Source of the DNA: Rhodobiaceae bacterium
GTDB lineage: Bacteria; Pseudomonadota; Alphaproteobacteria; Rhizobiales; Aestuariivirgaceae
Length of the DNA stretch: 61,116 nt
Direction of reading: 5' to 3'
Assembly (NCBI GenBank): GCA_009885825.1
Contig: VFJY01000078.1
Location: forward strand, 1-61,116
Shown: positions 48,435 through 57,786 of the stretch, piece after piece
Layout of the letters: each line of letters begins with the position of its first letter
How positions within the stretch are numbered: the first letter of the stretch is position 1
Position numbers and translations under genes: made by a program
Notes under the pieces: model-generated
Told to the model about the DNA's origin: nothing
Seen by the model: the letters and a program-made list of their open reading frames with translations, nothing else
Database searches by the model: none

Positions 48435-48494
48435 TTTTATCTTTCACCTATGTGTTCCACCGCATCCACCAGCAATCATTTCCCCCAACTGGGC

Positions 48495-48524
48495 GAAAAA
48501 ATAACCGAGCTTTATGGGGCTCGG
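48495..48524 (-). terminator. Terminator-like hairpin in the carD leader
   Basis: On the minus strand CCGAGC pairs with GCTCGG (48505-48510 with 48519-48524), and the hairpin is followed by TTATTTTTTC. It could end the fdxA transcript. However a -10-like TATAGT lies upstream of it (48565-48570), so a carD transcript starting there would cross it, as in an attenuator. The stem is only six pairs. Confidence 0.5.
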
Positions 48525-48662
48525 GTTCGGTATTCGTCTGGGGATGCACACTACATTAAAAGACACTATATCACGTTTTTATGGTAAATTAAAGCCTGAT
48601 CTCTCCGTGTACGGCGCATTTCTGCGCAAAACCTGTGCAAATAAGGATATGGTTAACACAGC

Positions 48663-49001
48663 TTAATCGCCTTCGCCAGGCGCTTCCGAGAAGTGGGCCT
48701 CAAATTTTCCTGCAACACCATCAAACTCCTTGGCGCCCTCAGGCGCATCGCGCTTGATCGTGATATTGGGCCATCTGGGCGCGTATTCGGTGTTGATCTT
48801 CAACCATTTCTCGAGACCCGGTTCGGTGTCCGGCTTGATCGCATCAGCCGGGCATTCCGGCTCGCAAACGCCGCAATCAATGCATTCGTCGGGGTGAATG
48901 ACCAGCATGTTCTCGCCTTCATAGAAGCAGTCCACAGGGCAGACTTCAACGCAATCCATATATTTGCATTTGATGCAGTTTTCGGTGACGATGTAGGTCA
49001 T
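48663..49001 (-). CDS. fdxA: Ferredoxin FdxA (7Fe type)
   Basis: A 112-aa ferredoxin with a [3Fe-4S] and a [4Fe-4S] cluster. The first cluster region [20 protein letters not shown] has the pattern of the seven-iron type, and the second [16 protein letters not shown] is a full four-cysteine site. The C-terminal extension (~50 residues) is usual for alphaproteobacterial FdxA. It is an electron carrier, and its donor is not evident. It lies between the S4 gene and carD, 51 bp after the S4 stop. Confidence 0.96.
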   Translation of the reverse strand: MTYIVTENCIKCKYMDCVEVCPVDCFYEGENMLVIHPDECIDCGVCEPECPADAIKPDTEPGLEKWLKINTEYAPRWPNITIKRDAPEGAKEFDGVAGKFEAHFSEAPGEGD

Positions 49002-49052
49002 GACGGTCCATTTGTTCTTTATAACGAACGATGCGTAGCAAAATTTTTGGCC

Positions 49053-49340
49053 TTATGCACGGACTATTTCAGATGGGGAAGAGGGAGCGTTGATCTCTTC
49101 GTATAGCTGGCATGCTTCTGCAAAGGGACCGCGTCTCATGCCCGCGCCTCTTACCCTGAGAACACGGATTTGCTCTTGAACCGCAATGGTGAGCACGTCT
49201 CCGGGTCTTACCACATGGGCGGGTTTCAGGACCTTTGCGCGGTTGAGGCGAACGTGGCCATTTTCGATCAGGCCGACGGCATGGGCCCGGTGTTTGACCA
49301 CGCGGGCGAACCAGAGCCATTTGTCCAGCCGCTGGGTCAG
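49053..49340 (-). CDS. S4 domain RNA-binding protein (Hsp15-like)
   Basis: A small basic protein with one S4 domain, similar to Hsp15, which binds stalled 50S subunits carrying peptidyl-tRNA. The start is a problem. The first GTG (49301) gives 82 aa but begins inside the domain, after the conserved QRLDKWLWFARV that every S4 protein of this type has. The frame is open upstream, and the best start that keeps the whole domain is a CTG at 49340, which overlaps the helicase stop as CTGA with GGGA nine bases before. That gives 95 aa. The call of the domain is firm, and the start codon is inferred. Confidence 0.8.
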   Translation of the reverse strand: MTQRLDKWLWFARVVKHRAHAVGLIENGHVRLNRAKVLKPAHVVRPGDVLTIAVQEQIRVLRVRGAGMRRGPFAEACQLYEEINAPSSPSEIVRA

Positions 49341-52189
49341 GTTTTGTTTCCCGTCATTTGGGCTTTGAGGGCGCTGAGCACTGCAAAAGGTGAATTGGGG
49401 TCCATTGGCTTTTCTGGACGAGGCCTCGGTTCTTCGCGTGGACGGTCCTTGCTGTTGTTCTTGGGATAGGCTTTGCGCGCAGGGCGTTTCGGACGCTCGG
49501 TCTGGGCAATCTGTTCAACGGCTTTTGGCGCAGGCCTTCGTCTTTCTCTAGCTTCAGGCTTGGTCCGGAAGGGACCAGTATCCCTGGGCCACCAGACATC
49601 AAGTTCGATCTCTTCCAGCACCGGCCCCGGTGTTGCTTCGCTGGTGACTGGTTCAGAAGCAATGGGTTCGGTGACTTCGGCAACGGCTTCCGGTACGTGC
49701 GGAGTCTCTGCGGGGGTTTCAGCTGTGCGGGATGCGGCGATCGCGGGGCGGGTGATTTTTTTCTTCTGCATGCGAAAACCGAGGCTTTGCAGAATGCCTT
49801 GGAACTCTTCGCCGGAGCAGCCCACCAGCGACATCATGTCGGCAACGATCAAAAAGCCGCCGCCTTCAACCGAACCAGCGGGGCGCACATCATCGGGAAA
49901 GCGCGCCTTCCAGAAAACCCGGTCGCGCACCAGATCGGCCAAGCGCTCCAGCATGTCGATGCGCACCACGCGGGGTCCGCAAATCCGGTAGCCGCACACA
50001 TCGTAAAATCCAAGTGGCGTGGCGCTGTCAAACGGCGCTGAGGTAAGGCCTTGGCCCGGCGGCAATGGCAAGGCGGATAACTCCAGATTGCCCAGCTTTT
50101 TTTGCTGGAGTGCCCAGAGCAGAAGCCGCAGTTCAGTGGCGGCGGGTTTCAGCAGCGCCGGGGTGAAAATGTGGAATGCGCCAAAGCGCACACCTTGTTG
50201 GCGCAAGCCAGCGCGATCTTCCTGGGAGAGGCCGCGCACATCTTCCAGTACGAGTTCACGGGGCAGAACGCCCAAGGTTTCAACAAGACGAAAAGCGATG
50301 CCGCGCGCCATGCCTTGCAGGGTTTCGTTTTCCTGCAGTTTGATCAGCGGCTCCAGCAAGCTTGCCACCAGGCGATCAATGAATTTTTGCATTCTCGTCT
50401 GAACGTCTTCACGGGGCTGGCCAGACAGAAAATCACTGGCCAGGACCCGGGCACGAGGGCTCAACATTGCATCGCCCGCTTCGACAAACCCGATCACTTC
50501 ATGGTTCCAGACAACATTGCCATCGCGGGTGAGTTTCAAATCAGGATCGGCAGACATTGCAGCGGCATTGGCTCTGGCCAAAATCTCGGCGCTTACGGCC
50601 TGCACGGCGGCGGCCTTCAGGGTGCGCTGCTCTTGGGACTCGCTGGCGCCATCCGGGATGAAATTAAACCCCTTGATGCGGCCCACATACTCGCCCTCGA
50701 CACGTATCGCGCCATCTTCCTCAACAGTCGACATCAACTCTTCCTTTTGCGACAAGCGACGCATTAATACACTGGTCCGGCGATCAATGAAACGCTGAGT
50801 TAGCCTTTCATGCAGGGCATCCGACAGTTTTTCTTCTATTTCCCGGGTTCTCTGTTGCCAATAATAGGGCGCTTTCAGCCAATTGCTGCGGTTTGCGATG
50901 AAAGTCCATGTGCGGACGTGGGAGATGCGGTTTGACAGGGTATCAAGGTCGCCTTCGCTGTTTTCACAATGTTTGAGCTGGCGGGAAAACCAATCCTCGG
51001 AGACATGGCCCCTGGGGGATGCAAGGTCTTGGAACACGCGGGCCACCAGATGGGCGTGTTCGGCAGGCGAGATATTGCGATAGTCGGGAATTTGGCAGGC
51101 GGACCACAGGAGTTCAACATCATTTTTGGATTTTGCCAGATCGGCAGTGGTTGCGTCACGCGCCACAGCCTCAAGCGCCAGAATATCCGCGCCAGCCTGG
51201 GCCCGGGTGAGGCCTTCTTGACTGGGCATTGTCGTGAGGCTGCGTCTCAGGCGTTCAAGTGAGCCAAAATCCAGATCGGGGTTGCGCCACTGCAGCGAGC
51301 GGATGCTGTCGAAGTTGTGGTTCTCAAGGCGATCCACCATGTCCTGGTCAAAGGCGTCCACCTCGCCGGTGCACCCAAAAGTGCCGTCATTCATGTAGCG
51401 GCCCGCCCGGCCCGCAACCTGGCCCAATTCGCCGGCATTAAGATGGCGGTACTGGAAGCCATCGAACTTGCGGGTGGCGGCGAAGGCCACATGATCCACA
51501 TTCATGTTGAGTCCCATGCCGATCGCATCAGTTGCCACGATGTAGTCAACATCGCCGGACTGATAAAGCGCCACTTGCGCGTTGCGGGTGCGCGGAGAGA
51601 GCGAACCCATGACGACCGCGGCCCCACCGCTTTGCCGCCGGATGAGTTCCGCCACCGCGTAAACCATGTCGGCTGAGAAGGCGACGATTGCCGACCGTCT
51701 GGGCAGGCGGCTCATTTTCTTCAGGCCGGCGTATGAAAGTTTGGAGAAGCGCGGCCTTGTGATAAAATTCGTATTTGGCACCATGGCCTCGAGGATGGGT
51801 CGCATGGTGGCGGCGCCAAGAAACATGGTTTCGTCCGTGCCGCGGCGATTGAGCACGCGATCTGTAAAAATATGGCCGCGTTCAAAATCCGCGCATAACT
51901 GCACCTCGTCGATTGCGAGGAATGGCACGATGATGTCCGGCGGCATGGCCTCAACAGTTGCCACCCAGTAGCGGGGCGATGCGGGGACAATTTTTTCTTC
52001 GCCGGTGACGAGGGCCACCGCGTGATCACCCGCTTTGAGCCGCACGCGGTCATAAACCTCGCGCGCCAGCAGCCGCAGCGGCAAGCCGATCATGCCGCCG
52101 CCATGGGCCAGCATGCGTTCTACGGCCAAATGAGTTTTGCCGGTATTGGTGGGGCCCAACACGGCTGTGACATTGCGAATTTGCGGCAT
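49337..52189 (-). CDS. SUV3-like DExH RNA/DNA helicase
   Basis: A 950-aa helicase related to mitochondrial SUV3. The Walker A is in VLGPTNTGKTHLAVERMLAH near residues 11-30, Walker B is DEVQLC near 95, and the second RecA domain has YIVATDAIGMGLNMNVDHVA and the arginine finger region QVAGRAGRYMNDGTFG. The middle part carries the SUV3 helical region. The last ~130 residues are Pro/Arg/Glu-rich and look disordered. SUV3 works with RNA-degrading complexes. In alphaproteobacteria its role is poorly known. It is the first gene of the helicase-S4-fdxA-carD block. Confidence 0.9.
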   Translation of the reverse strand: MPQIRNVTAVLGPTNTGKTHLAVERMLAHGGGMIGLPLRLLAREVYDRVRLKAGDHAVALVTGEEKIVPASPRYWVATVEAMPPDIIVPFLAIDEVQLCADFERGHIFTDRVLNRRGTDETMFLGAATMRPILEAMVPNTNFITRPRFSKLSYAGLKKMSRLPRRSAIVAFSADMVYAVAELIRRQSGGAAVVMGSLSPRTRNAQVALYQSGDVDYIVATDAIGMGLNMNVDHVAFAATRKFDGFQYRHLNAGELGQVAGRAGRYMNDGTFGCTGEVDAFDQDMVDRLENHNFDSIRSLQWRNPDLDFGSLERLRRSLTTMPSQEGLTRAQAGADILALEAVARDATTADLAKSKNDVELLWSACQIPDYRNISPAEHAHLVARVFQDLASPRGHVSEDWFSRQLKHCENSEGDLDTLSNRISHVRTWTFIANRSNWLKAPYYWQQRTREIEEKLSDALHERLTQRFIDRRTSVLMRRLSQKEELMSTVEEDGAIRVEGEYVGRIKGFNFIPDGASESQEQRTLKAAAVQAVSAEILARANAAAMSADPDLKLTRDGNVVWNHEVIGFVEAGDAMLSPRARVLASDFLSGQPREDVQTRMQKFIDRLVASLLEPLIKLQENETLQGMARGIAFRLVETLGVLPRELVLEDVRGLSQEDRAGLRQQGVRFGAFHIFTPALLKPAATELRLLLWALQQKKLGNLELSALPLPPGQGLTSAPFDSATPLGFYDVCGYRICGPRVVRIDMLERLADLVRDRVFWKARFPDDVRPAGSVEGGGFLIVADMMSLVGCSGEEFQGILQSLGFRMQKKKITRPAIAASRTAETPAETPHVPEAVAEVTEPIASEPVTSEATPGPVLEEIELDVWWPRDTGPFRTKPEARERRRPAPKAVEQIAQTERPKRPARKAYPKNNSKDRPREEPRPRPEKPMDPNSPFAVLSALKAQMTGNKT

Positions 52190-52690
52190 GGAGCCAAGGT
52201 AGATGTCAAATCGCCGATGTCAACGGTTGATCGTGTCAGAATGGCGCAGGTCTGCAAGTTTTGGATTCAAAGCAGAACGAAAGCTGACCGAATCGGAGAC
52301 CCAGGCAAGATTCATTTTCTGTTCTCTCAGGTTTTGCTGGAAATCCGTCTTGGCAGGATTCAGCCAAGTTAGAATAAAGCGGGCAATCCCGATAGAATTT
52401 TACGGGATGAAATCAAACATCGAGTCCAGTTTCTAACCAAACGTAAATCTGCCCACGCGAGCGGACGCGCCAAAATTAACCAAGCGTTCCCCTTTGAGAA
52501 CGGAAGGTGGGCGAATCGCAACGGAGGCTATATTCATGTTATGTTCTCACAAGATGTGGTGATGAAACATCGTGAAGCCACTAAATTTTTGAAAATAGAA
52601 GGAAATGCACCCATGTTTCGTAGACCCGTCGTTAACCCTCTGTTTCAAAGCGGGAAGGTTAGGCTTGTTTGAAATGCCGCTGTGTGGCGC
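52190..52690. other. Intergenic region between the helicase gene and rpmB
   Basis: This stretch of about 500 bp must hold the helicase promoter. I find no RNA gene or family-like protein in it. A 19-codon frame (ATG at 52614) with AAGGA upstream ends in a stop at 52670, just before the rpmB promoter. It would make a short basic peptide, and I have no evidence that it is used. Confidence 0.4.
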
Positions 52691-52719
52691 TTGACCCGTT
52701 GGCTCTCTCCACCTATAGA
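52691..52719 (+). promoter_or_regulatory. Promoter of rpmB
   Basis: TTGACC (52691-52696), 17 bp and TATAGA (52714-52719) make a strong sigma-70 promoter. Transcription would start near 52726, just before the leader hairpin. Confidence 0.65.
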
Positions 52720-52731
52720 AGCGCCAACCCC

Positions 52732-52768
52732 GCTGGACTTTTTACCAAGTCCAGCCTTATTATTTTTT
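52732..52768 (+). terminator. Terminator-like hairpin in the rpmB leader
   Basis: GCTGGACTT (52732-52740) pairs with AAGTCCAGC (52747-52755) in a perfect nine-pair stem over a six-base loop, followed by CTTATTATTTTTT. It lies between the rpmB promoter and its ribosome site (GGAG at 52771). It could work as an attenuator or a protein-binding leader, as is known for other ribosomal-protein genes. Confidence 0.55.
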
Positions 52769-52782
52769 GCGGAGTATGAATT

Positions 52783-53079
52783 ATGGCGCGAGTTTGCGAG
52801 TTGACTGCCAAGAACCCGTTGGCCGGCAACAACGTCAGCCATTCCAACAACAAGCTCAGACGGCGTTTTCTGCCTAACCTCTGCAGCGTCAGCCTGATGA
52901 GCGAAGCCATGGGCCTCACCTATCGTTTCCGCATCAGTGCCATCGCGCTCAAGACTGTCGAGCATCGTGGCGGCCTTGATGCTTTCCTGCTGAAGGCCAG
53001 CAACAATGAACTTTCAGCCAAGGCCCGCAAGCTCAAGGCCTCAATCGGCAAGAAGCTTGAAGCCAAAGCGGCTGCCTAA
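52783..53079 (+). CDS. rpmB: 50S ribosomal protein L28
   Basis: A 98-aa L28 of the longer alphaproteobacterial form. The start [20 protein letters not shown] and the following [10 protein letters not shown] are diagnostic. A GGAG ribosome site lies eight bases before the ATG. The gene has its own promoter and a structured leader. Confidence 0.97.
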   Translation: MARVCELTAKNPLAGNNVSHSNNKLRRRFLPNLCSVSLMSEAMGLTYRFRISAIALKTVEHRGGLDAFLLKASNNELSAKARKLKASIGKKLEAKAAA

Positions 53080-53139
53080 CTTCTGACGAAGCCGCCCAAA
53101 CGTTTTTCTCCGACAGCCACCAGAGATGGTGAACCGGTT

Positions 53140-53727
53140 GTGCATCCATCCGCCATTTTGCGGAACGCGAAGCTGGGGCGTTTCACGGAAATAAATGAGC
53201 GCGTGGCGTTTGCGGACTCCGGGCTTGGCGATTATTCCTACGTAGAGCGCCATGCGGAGGTGATCTATGCCAGCATTGGCAAGTTTTGTGCGATTGCGTC
53301 AAATGCGCGGGTGAATGCGCTTGAACACCCCATTGAGCGGGTGAGCCAGCACAAGATCACTTATCGCCCCAATGAGTATTTTCTGGGCGCCAGGCTTGAC
53401 GGTGAGTTTCGTGAAAAACGAAGTGGCCAGGTGGTTGAAATCGGCCATGATGTCTGGGTGGGCCATGGGGCGGTGATCATGCCCGGAATCAAGATCGGTC
53501 ATGGCGCGGTGATCGCCGCAAGCGCCGTGGTGACGCGCGATGTCGCCCCCTATGCCATTGTGGCGGGCGTTCCGGCGAAATTCCTCAGATGGCGGTTCGA
53601 GAATAAAATCAGTGAACGGATCATTGCCCTTGGCTGGTGGCATTGGGGCCACGACAAGCTGGCCGCAGCTGTAGGTGACATGCGAATTTTGAGTATTGAG
53701 GCGTTTCTGGAGAAGTGGGGCGGATAG
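53140..53727 (+). CDS. Hexapeptide-repeat acyltransferase (left-handed beta-helix)
   Basis: A 195-aa protein of the LbetaH family. The hexapeptide rungs are seen in [20 protein letters not shown] and [20 protein letters not shown], with the closing [15 protein letters not shown] and a helical tail. It resembles acetyltransferases found in phosphonate gene clusters and the chloramphenicol/virginiamycin O-acetyltransferase group. No phosphonate or resistance genes are nearby, so the substrate is unknown. The GTG start at 53140 has only a weak ribosome site. Convergent with pnp. Confidence 0.85.
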   Translation: MHPSAILRNAKLGRFTEINERVAFADSGLGDYSYVERHAEVIYASIGKFCAIASNARVNALEHPIERVSQHKITYRPNEYFLGARLDGEFREKRSGQVVEIGHDVWVGHGAVIMPGIKIGHGAVIAASAVVTRDVAPYAIVAGVPAKFLRWRFENKISERIIALGWWHWGHDKLAAAVGDMRILSIEAFLEKWGG

Positions 53728-53768
53728 TATCCCGCGTTCATCAGGTTACATGCATCAATTGCCAATGC

Positions 53769-53800
53769 AAAAAGGCGCGAAAGTTTCCTTCCGCGCCTTT
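53769..53800 (-). terminator. Terminator of the nusA-pnp operon
   Basis: AAAGGCGCG (53771-53779) and CGCGCCTTT (53792-53800) pair perfectly, and a further AAG/CTT extends the stem past one mismatch. On the minus strand the hairpin ends in five T. It lies about 20 bp after the pnp stop and may also stop the convergent acyltransferase transcript. Confidence 0.75.
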
Positions 53801-53817
53801 CAATCTAAATAACAGAC

Positions 53818-55974
53818 TTACGAAGCGTCGCCAGTTTCTTCCGCAGGGGCGGCTTCAGCTTGCTTTGCGCTTAGGTCTTCACCCGTTGCCTGGTCAACCT
53901 GCTTCATGGAAAGGCGAACCTTGCCGCGGTTGTCAAAGCCCAGGAGCTTCACCTTCACGGCGTCGCCTTCGCTCACCACGTCGGACACCTTGTTGACGCG
54001 CTTGGCTGCGAGTTCAGACACGTGAACCAGGCCATCCTTGGCGCCAAAGAAATTCACGAACGCGCCGAAGTCAACGACCTTGACGATCTTGCCATCGTAA
54101 ATCTCGCCAACTTCCGGCTCGGATACGATCGACTTGATCCACTTCATGGCCGCATCAATGGCGGCCCCCGAAGACGACGCCACCTTGATCGTGCCATCAT
54201 CCTGAATGTCGATCTTGGCGCCGGTCTTTTCCACGATCTCGCGGATAACCTTGCCGCCGGTGCCGATCACTTCGCGGATCTTGTCGGTTGGGATCTTGAT
54301 CACTTCAATGCGTGGTGCATGCTCGCCAAGGCCTGAGCGGGCCGATGTCAAGGCCTCCGCCATCTTGCCCAGAATGTGCAAACGCCCATCCTTGGCCTGC
54401 CACAGGGCAACCTTCATGATCTCTTCAGTGATACCGGTGATCTTGATGTCCATTTGCAGCGCGGTAATGCCGTCAGAAGTGCCGGCCACCTTGAAGTCCA
54501 TGTCGCCCAGATGATCCTCGTCGCCCAGAATATCCGACAGCACCGCAAAGCGCTCATCTTCCTTGATGAGGCCCATGGCGATGCCGGCGACCGGTGACTT
54601 CAGCGGAACGCCCGCATCCATCAGCGCCAGTGAAGCGCCGCAAACCGACGCCATGGATGATGAACCGTTTGATTCCGTGATCTCCGACACTACGCGAATG
54701 GTGTAGGGAAACTGATCAGGGGTTGGCAGCATGGGGTTGATTGCGCGCCATGCCAATTTGCCATGGCCGATTTCACGCCGTCCGGCGCCACCCATGCGGC
54801 CCACTTCACCCACCGAGAAGGGCGGGAAGTTGTAATGCAGCATGAACTTGGCTTTCAGCGTGCCGTCTAGCGAATCCACATATTGCTCGTCTTCGCCCGT
54901 GCCGAGGGTCGTCACAACCAGGGCCTGGGTTTCACCGCGCGTAAAGAGTGCTGAACCATGGGTGCGCGGAAGTACCGAGGCTTCCGCCACAATCTGGCGC
55001 ACAGTTTTGGTGTCGCGGCCATCAATGCGGTGGCCCGTATCAAGAATGCTGTTGCGCACAATATCTTTCTCAAGATGCTTGAACGCTTCTGCAACTTTCT
55101 GGGATGTTGGCGATGTTTCCTTGCTCGCATCAACAAGAGCGGCCACAACCTTATCCTTGGCCTTGGCAACAGCTTCCTGCCGCACTTCTTTTTTGGCAAT
55201 CGCATAAGCGGCGCGGAGATCCTTCTCCACCGACTTCTTCACCGCCTTGTAGAGCTTCTCATTGTCTGGCGGCGTAAAGTCACGCGGTTCCCGCGATGAA
55301 CGCTCAGCCAAACGGATGATGGCGTCAATCACCGGCTGGAAGCCCGCATGGCCAAACATCACGGCACCCAGCATCTTCTCTTCCGAAAGTTCCTTGGCTT
55401 CTGATTCAACCATCAAAACAGCATCGGATGTGCCGGCAACCACGAGGTCAAGCTCAGAAGTCTTCATCTGTTCCTGCGTCGGGTTCAGAACATATTCGCC
55501 ATCGATGACGCCAACCCGCGCGCCCCCAACCGGACCCATGAATGGAATGCCCGAAAGCGTGAGGGCGGCAGAAGCGCCAATCAGCGAAACGATATCGCTG
55601 TCATTTTCCAGATCATAGGAAAGCACCGTCGCAATCACTTGCGTTTCATTGCGGAAGCCCTCTGGAAACAGCGGGCGGATCGGACGGTCAATCAGGCGGG
55701 AAACCAGTGTTTCCTTTTCCGTGGGGCGTCCTTCCCGCTTGAAATAACCGCCAGGAATTTTGCCGGCGGCATAAGTCTTTTCCTGATAGTTTACGGTCAG
55801 CGGGAAAAAATCAATTCCAGGTTTTTCCGAGCGCGCCGCGACCGCAGTGGCAAGAACCGTTGTCTCGCCGTAGGTTACCAATACGGCGCCGTCTGCTTGC
55901 CGGGCCATGCGGCCGGTTTCTATGCGAAGAGGCTTTCCTGCCCATTCCAATTCTTCAACATCAATTTTAAACAT
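53818..55974 (-). CDS. pnp: Polyribonucleotide nucleotidyltransferase (PNPase)
   Basis: A 718-aa 3'-5' exoribonuclease that uses phosphate and is a core part of RNA decay. Two RNase PH domains are present, the second with [17 protein letters not shown]. The KH domain shows [20 protein letters not shown] and the S1 domain [20 protein letters not shown]. The length is normal, with an Ala/Glu tail. The last gene of the operon, 160 bp after rpsO with hairpins between. Confidence 0.97.
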   Translation of the reverse strand: MFKIDVEELEWAGKPLRIETGRMARQADGAVLVTYGETTVLATAVAARSEKPGIDFFPLTVNYQEKTYAAGKIPGGYFKREGRPTEKETLVSRLIDRPIRPLFPEGFRNETQVIATVLSYDLENDSDIVSLIGASAALTLSGIPFMGPVGGARVGVIDGEYVLNPTQEQMKTSELDLVVAGTSDAVLMVESEAKELSEEKMLGAVMFGHAGFQPVIDAIIRLAERSSREPRDFTPPDNEKLYKAVKKSVEKDLRAAYAIAKKEVRQEAVAKAKDKVVAALVDASKETSPTSQKVAEAFKHLEKDIVRNSILDTGHRIDGRDTKTVRQIVAEASVLPRTHGSALFTRGETQALVVTTLGTGEDEQYVDSLDGTLKAKFMLHYNFPPFSVGEVGRMGGAGRREIGHGKLAWRAINPMLPTPDQFPYTIRVVSEITESNGSSSMASVCGASLALMDAGVPLKSPVAGIAMGLIKEDERFAVLSDILGDEDHLGDMDFKVAGTSDGITALQMDIKITGITEEIMKVALWQAKDGRLHILGKMAEALTSARSGLGEHAPRIEVIKIPTDKIREVIGTGGKVIREIVEKTGAKIDIQDDGTIKVASSSGAAIDAAMKWIKSIVSEPEVGEIYDGKIVKVVDFGAFVNFFGAKDGLVHVSELAAKRVNKVSDVVSEGDAVKVKLLGFDNRGKVRLSMKQVDQATGEDLSAKQAEAAPAEETGDAS

Positions 55975-56042
55975 ATCATATCCTTAAATGCTCTTCGCCG
56001 CCGCTTGTTCACCTACCTCGACGGCATCCCCATTGAGCAATC

Positions 56043-56109
56043 AAAGCCCGGCCCTATTGCCTGGCTTTTGAATTCGGGGACGCGGGCGGCAAATCGGTGA
56101 TCCGCCCGC
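56043..56109 (-). promoter_or_regulatory. Two hairpins between rpsO and pnp
   Basis: GCGGGCGG (56082-56089) pairs with CCGCCCGC (56102-56109). Further on, AAAGCC (56043-56048) pairs with GGCTTT (56063-56068) with two extra pairs inside. In E. coli the same place holds a leaky rpsO terminator and the RNase III site that lets PNPase control its own mRNA. The position suggests the same here. No strong T-run follows either hairpin. Confidence 0.4.
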
Positions 56110-56134
56110 TCATGCGTTTTATCAGTCGCTGGAA

Positions 56135-56404
56135 TTAGCGGCGGATTTCGAGACGCTTGATCAGGGCCTGGTAGCGGCCTTCATCCTTCGACTTCAAATA
56201 GTCGAGAAGGCTGCGGCGCAGGGCCACCATCTTCAACAAACCACGGCGTGAGTGATTGTCCTTCTTGTGGGACTTGAAATGGTCGGTGAGACCATTGATG
56301 CGCTCCGTGAGGAGAGCAACCTGCACTTCAGGCGAACCCGTGTCGGCAGGCTTTGTAGCATAGTCTTTCATGAGCGCGGCCTTGCGCTCTGCTGTCATCG
56401 TCAT
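56135..56404 (-). CDS. rpsO: 30S ribosomal protein S15
   Basis: An 89-aa S15, exactly the usual size. [20 protein letters not shown] and [20 protein letters not shown] are the family hallmarks. The start at 56404 has GGAG about eight bases before it. A longer frame reaching into truB is not used. It lies 19 bp after truB. Confidence 0.97.
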   Translation of the reverse strand: MTMTAERKAALMKDYATKPADTGSPEVQVALLTERINGLTDHFKSHKKDNHSRRGLLKMVALRRSLLDYLKSKDEGRYQALIKRLEIRR

Positions 56405-56423
56405 TCGGCCATCTCCAGGATGT

Positions 56424-57338
56424 CTATAGGTTAAACAAGCGCTTCGGTTTGAGCGATCCCTGTTCGATGCTGCAGATGCCAAGGGGTTTGGAACCCCAGG
56501 TCACCAGCACCGCACCGCAAGCGATGGGAGCGTTCGCACCTCTGAGCAGAATCGGTTGACCCTGCTTCAGGCGCTGGGCTTCCGCATCGCTAATGGCCAG
56601 TGCCGGGATGCCGTCCAGCGCGGTCGTAAGCGGGCGAAGAGCCTCGTTTTTGGCGGTATTGCCGAGGGGCTTATGGCTCATTTCTTCAAGCCTTTCCAGC
56701 GAAATCATGTCAGCCTCGAGAAATGCCCCGACACTTACCCGCCGAAGCGCCGAAACATGGCCAAAACACCCCAGTATCCGCCCCATATCACGCGCCAGCG
56801 AGCGCACATAGGTGCCCTTGCCGCAAGTCACTTCAAACACTGCGCAGGCCTCATCCGGGCACTCCGTAAGCACCAGTTTCTCAATGGAAACAGGCCTTTC
56901 GGCCATTTTAAGCTTTTCTCCGGCGCGCGCCAGGTCATAGGCCCGTTCACCGTCAATCCTGATGGCCGAAAACGCCGGCGGGGCCTGTTGAATAACACCC
57001 TGAAATTGCGGAAGTATTGCCTCAATATCAGCTTTCGTTGGCCGCAGCTCGGACTGCGCCACAACTTCCCCCTCCATATCGTCGGTGGATCGCTCCGCCC
57101 CCCAGGTCACTTCAAACCGGTAAACCTTGCGGCCATCCATCGCCCACTGAACCGTCTTGGTGGCTTCTCCCAAGGCAATCGGTAAAAGCCCGGTCGCCAG
57201 GGGATCCAAAGTCCCCCCATGGCCTGCCTTCTCCGCATCAAAAATCCTGCGAATTTTCCCCACGGCTTGCGTCGACGTCATGCCCAAAGGCTTGTCAAAC
57301 ACCACCCACCCATGAACGGGAACCCCGCGCTTTTTCAT
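56424..57338 (-). CDS. truB: tRNA pseudouridine(55) synthase
   Basis: A 304-aa enzyme that makes pseudouridine 55 in the T-loop of tRNAs. The catalytic Asp is in [20 protein letters not shown] near residue 42. The motif [14 protein letters not shown] near 182 is typical. The N-terminus [20 protein letters not shown] is the usual one. It follows rbfA by 40 bp. Confidence 0.96.
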   Translation of the reverse strand: MKKRGVPVHGWVVFDKPLGMTSTQAVGKIRRIFDAEKAGHGGTLDPLATGLLPIALGEATKTVQWAMDGRKVYRFEVTWGAERSTDDMEGEVVAQSELRPTKADIEAILPQFQGVIQQAPPAFSAIRIDGERAYDLARAGEKLKMAERPVSIEKLVLTECPDEACAVFEVTCGKGTYVRSLARDMGRILGCFGHVSALRRVSVGAFLEADMISLERLEEMSHKPLGNTAKNEALRPLTTALDGIPALAISDAEAQRLKQGQPILLRGANAPIACGAVLVTWGSKPLGICSIEQGSLKPKRLFNL

Positions 57339-57378
57339 AAAGTTTTGTCATCCCGGGAGTGAGAAAACACCGACGCTT

Positions 57379-57777
57379 TCATTCTTCTGTTTTTTTGAGA
57401 TCGCGTTGCACAACGGGATCGGCCAAAAGCGCATCAATTTTGGCAGAATACTCCAGCGCCGTATCAATCCGGAACCGGACAATCGGCATGTACTTCATCG
57501 TAACCCGGGGCGCTATCAGACCGCGTATATATTTTTGATTGCGTTGCAGCGCGGTAAGCACCGCCGCATCATGATCCTTCACAAGCCCGCGCACATAGGC
57601 CGTGGCAATTTTCAAATCCGGCGACATCTGAACTTCAACAACGCTGACCGCCAGCCGCTCCAATTCCGGATCGCCCGTATCGCCGCGCATCAGGATATCC
57701 GCCAACGCATGGCGAATAAGCTCCCCTGCGCGGAGCTGGCGCTGGGATGGACCCTCAGAACCTTTGGTAGGCCGCAT
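57379..57777 (-). CDS. rbfA: 30S ribosome-binding factor RbfA
   Basis: A 132-aa ribosome assembly factor that helps mature the 5' end of 16S rRNA. The KH-type core is seen in RQLRAGELIRHALADIL, then VVEVQMSPDLKIATAYV and RFRIDTALEYSAKIDALL. It follows infB by nine bases. Confidence 0.95.
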   Translation of the reverse strand: MRPTKGSEGPSQRQLRAGELIRHALADILMRGDTGDPELERLAVSVVEVQMSPDLKIATAYVRGLVKDHDAAVLTALQRNQKYIRGLIAPRVTMKYMPIVRFRIDTALEYSAKIDALLADPVVQRDLKKTEE

Positions 57778-57786
57778 ATTGGTCCA

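Noticed and set aside
52563-52672. Short frames before rpmB as a leader peptide
   Set aside because: They lie upstream of the rpmB promoter, so they would not be on the rpmB mRNA, and there is no regulatory codon bias such as repeated codons.
53140-53727. Chloramphenicol or streptogramin resistance acetyltransferase
   Set aside because: The protein shares the beta-helix fold, but the context is plain housekeeping and the fold alone does not show the substrate.
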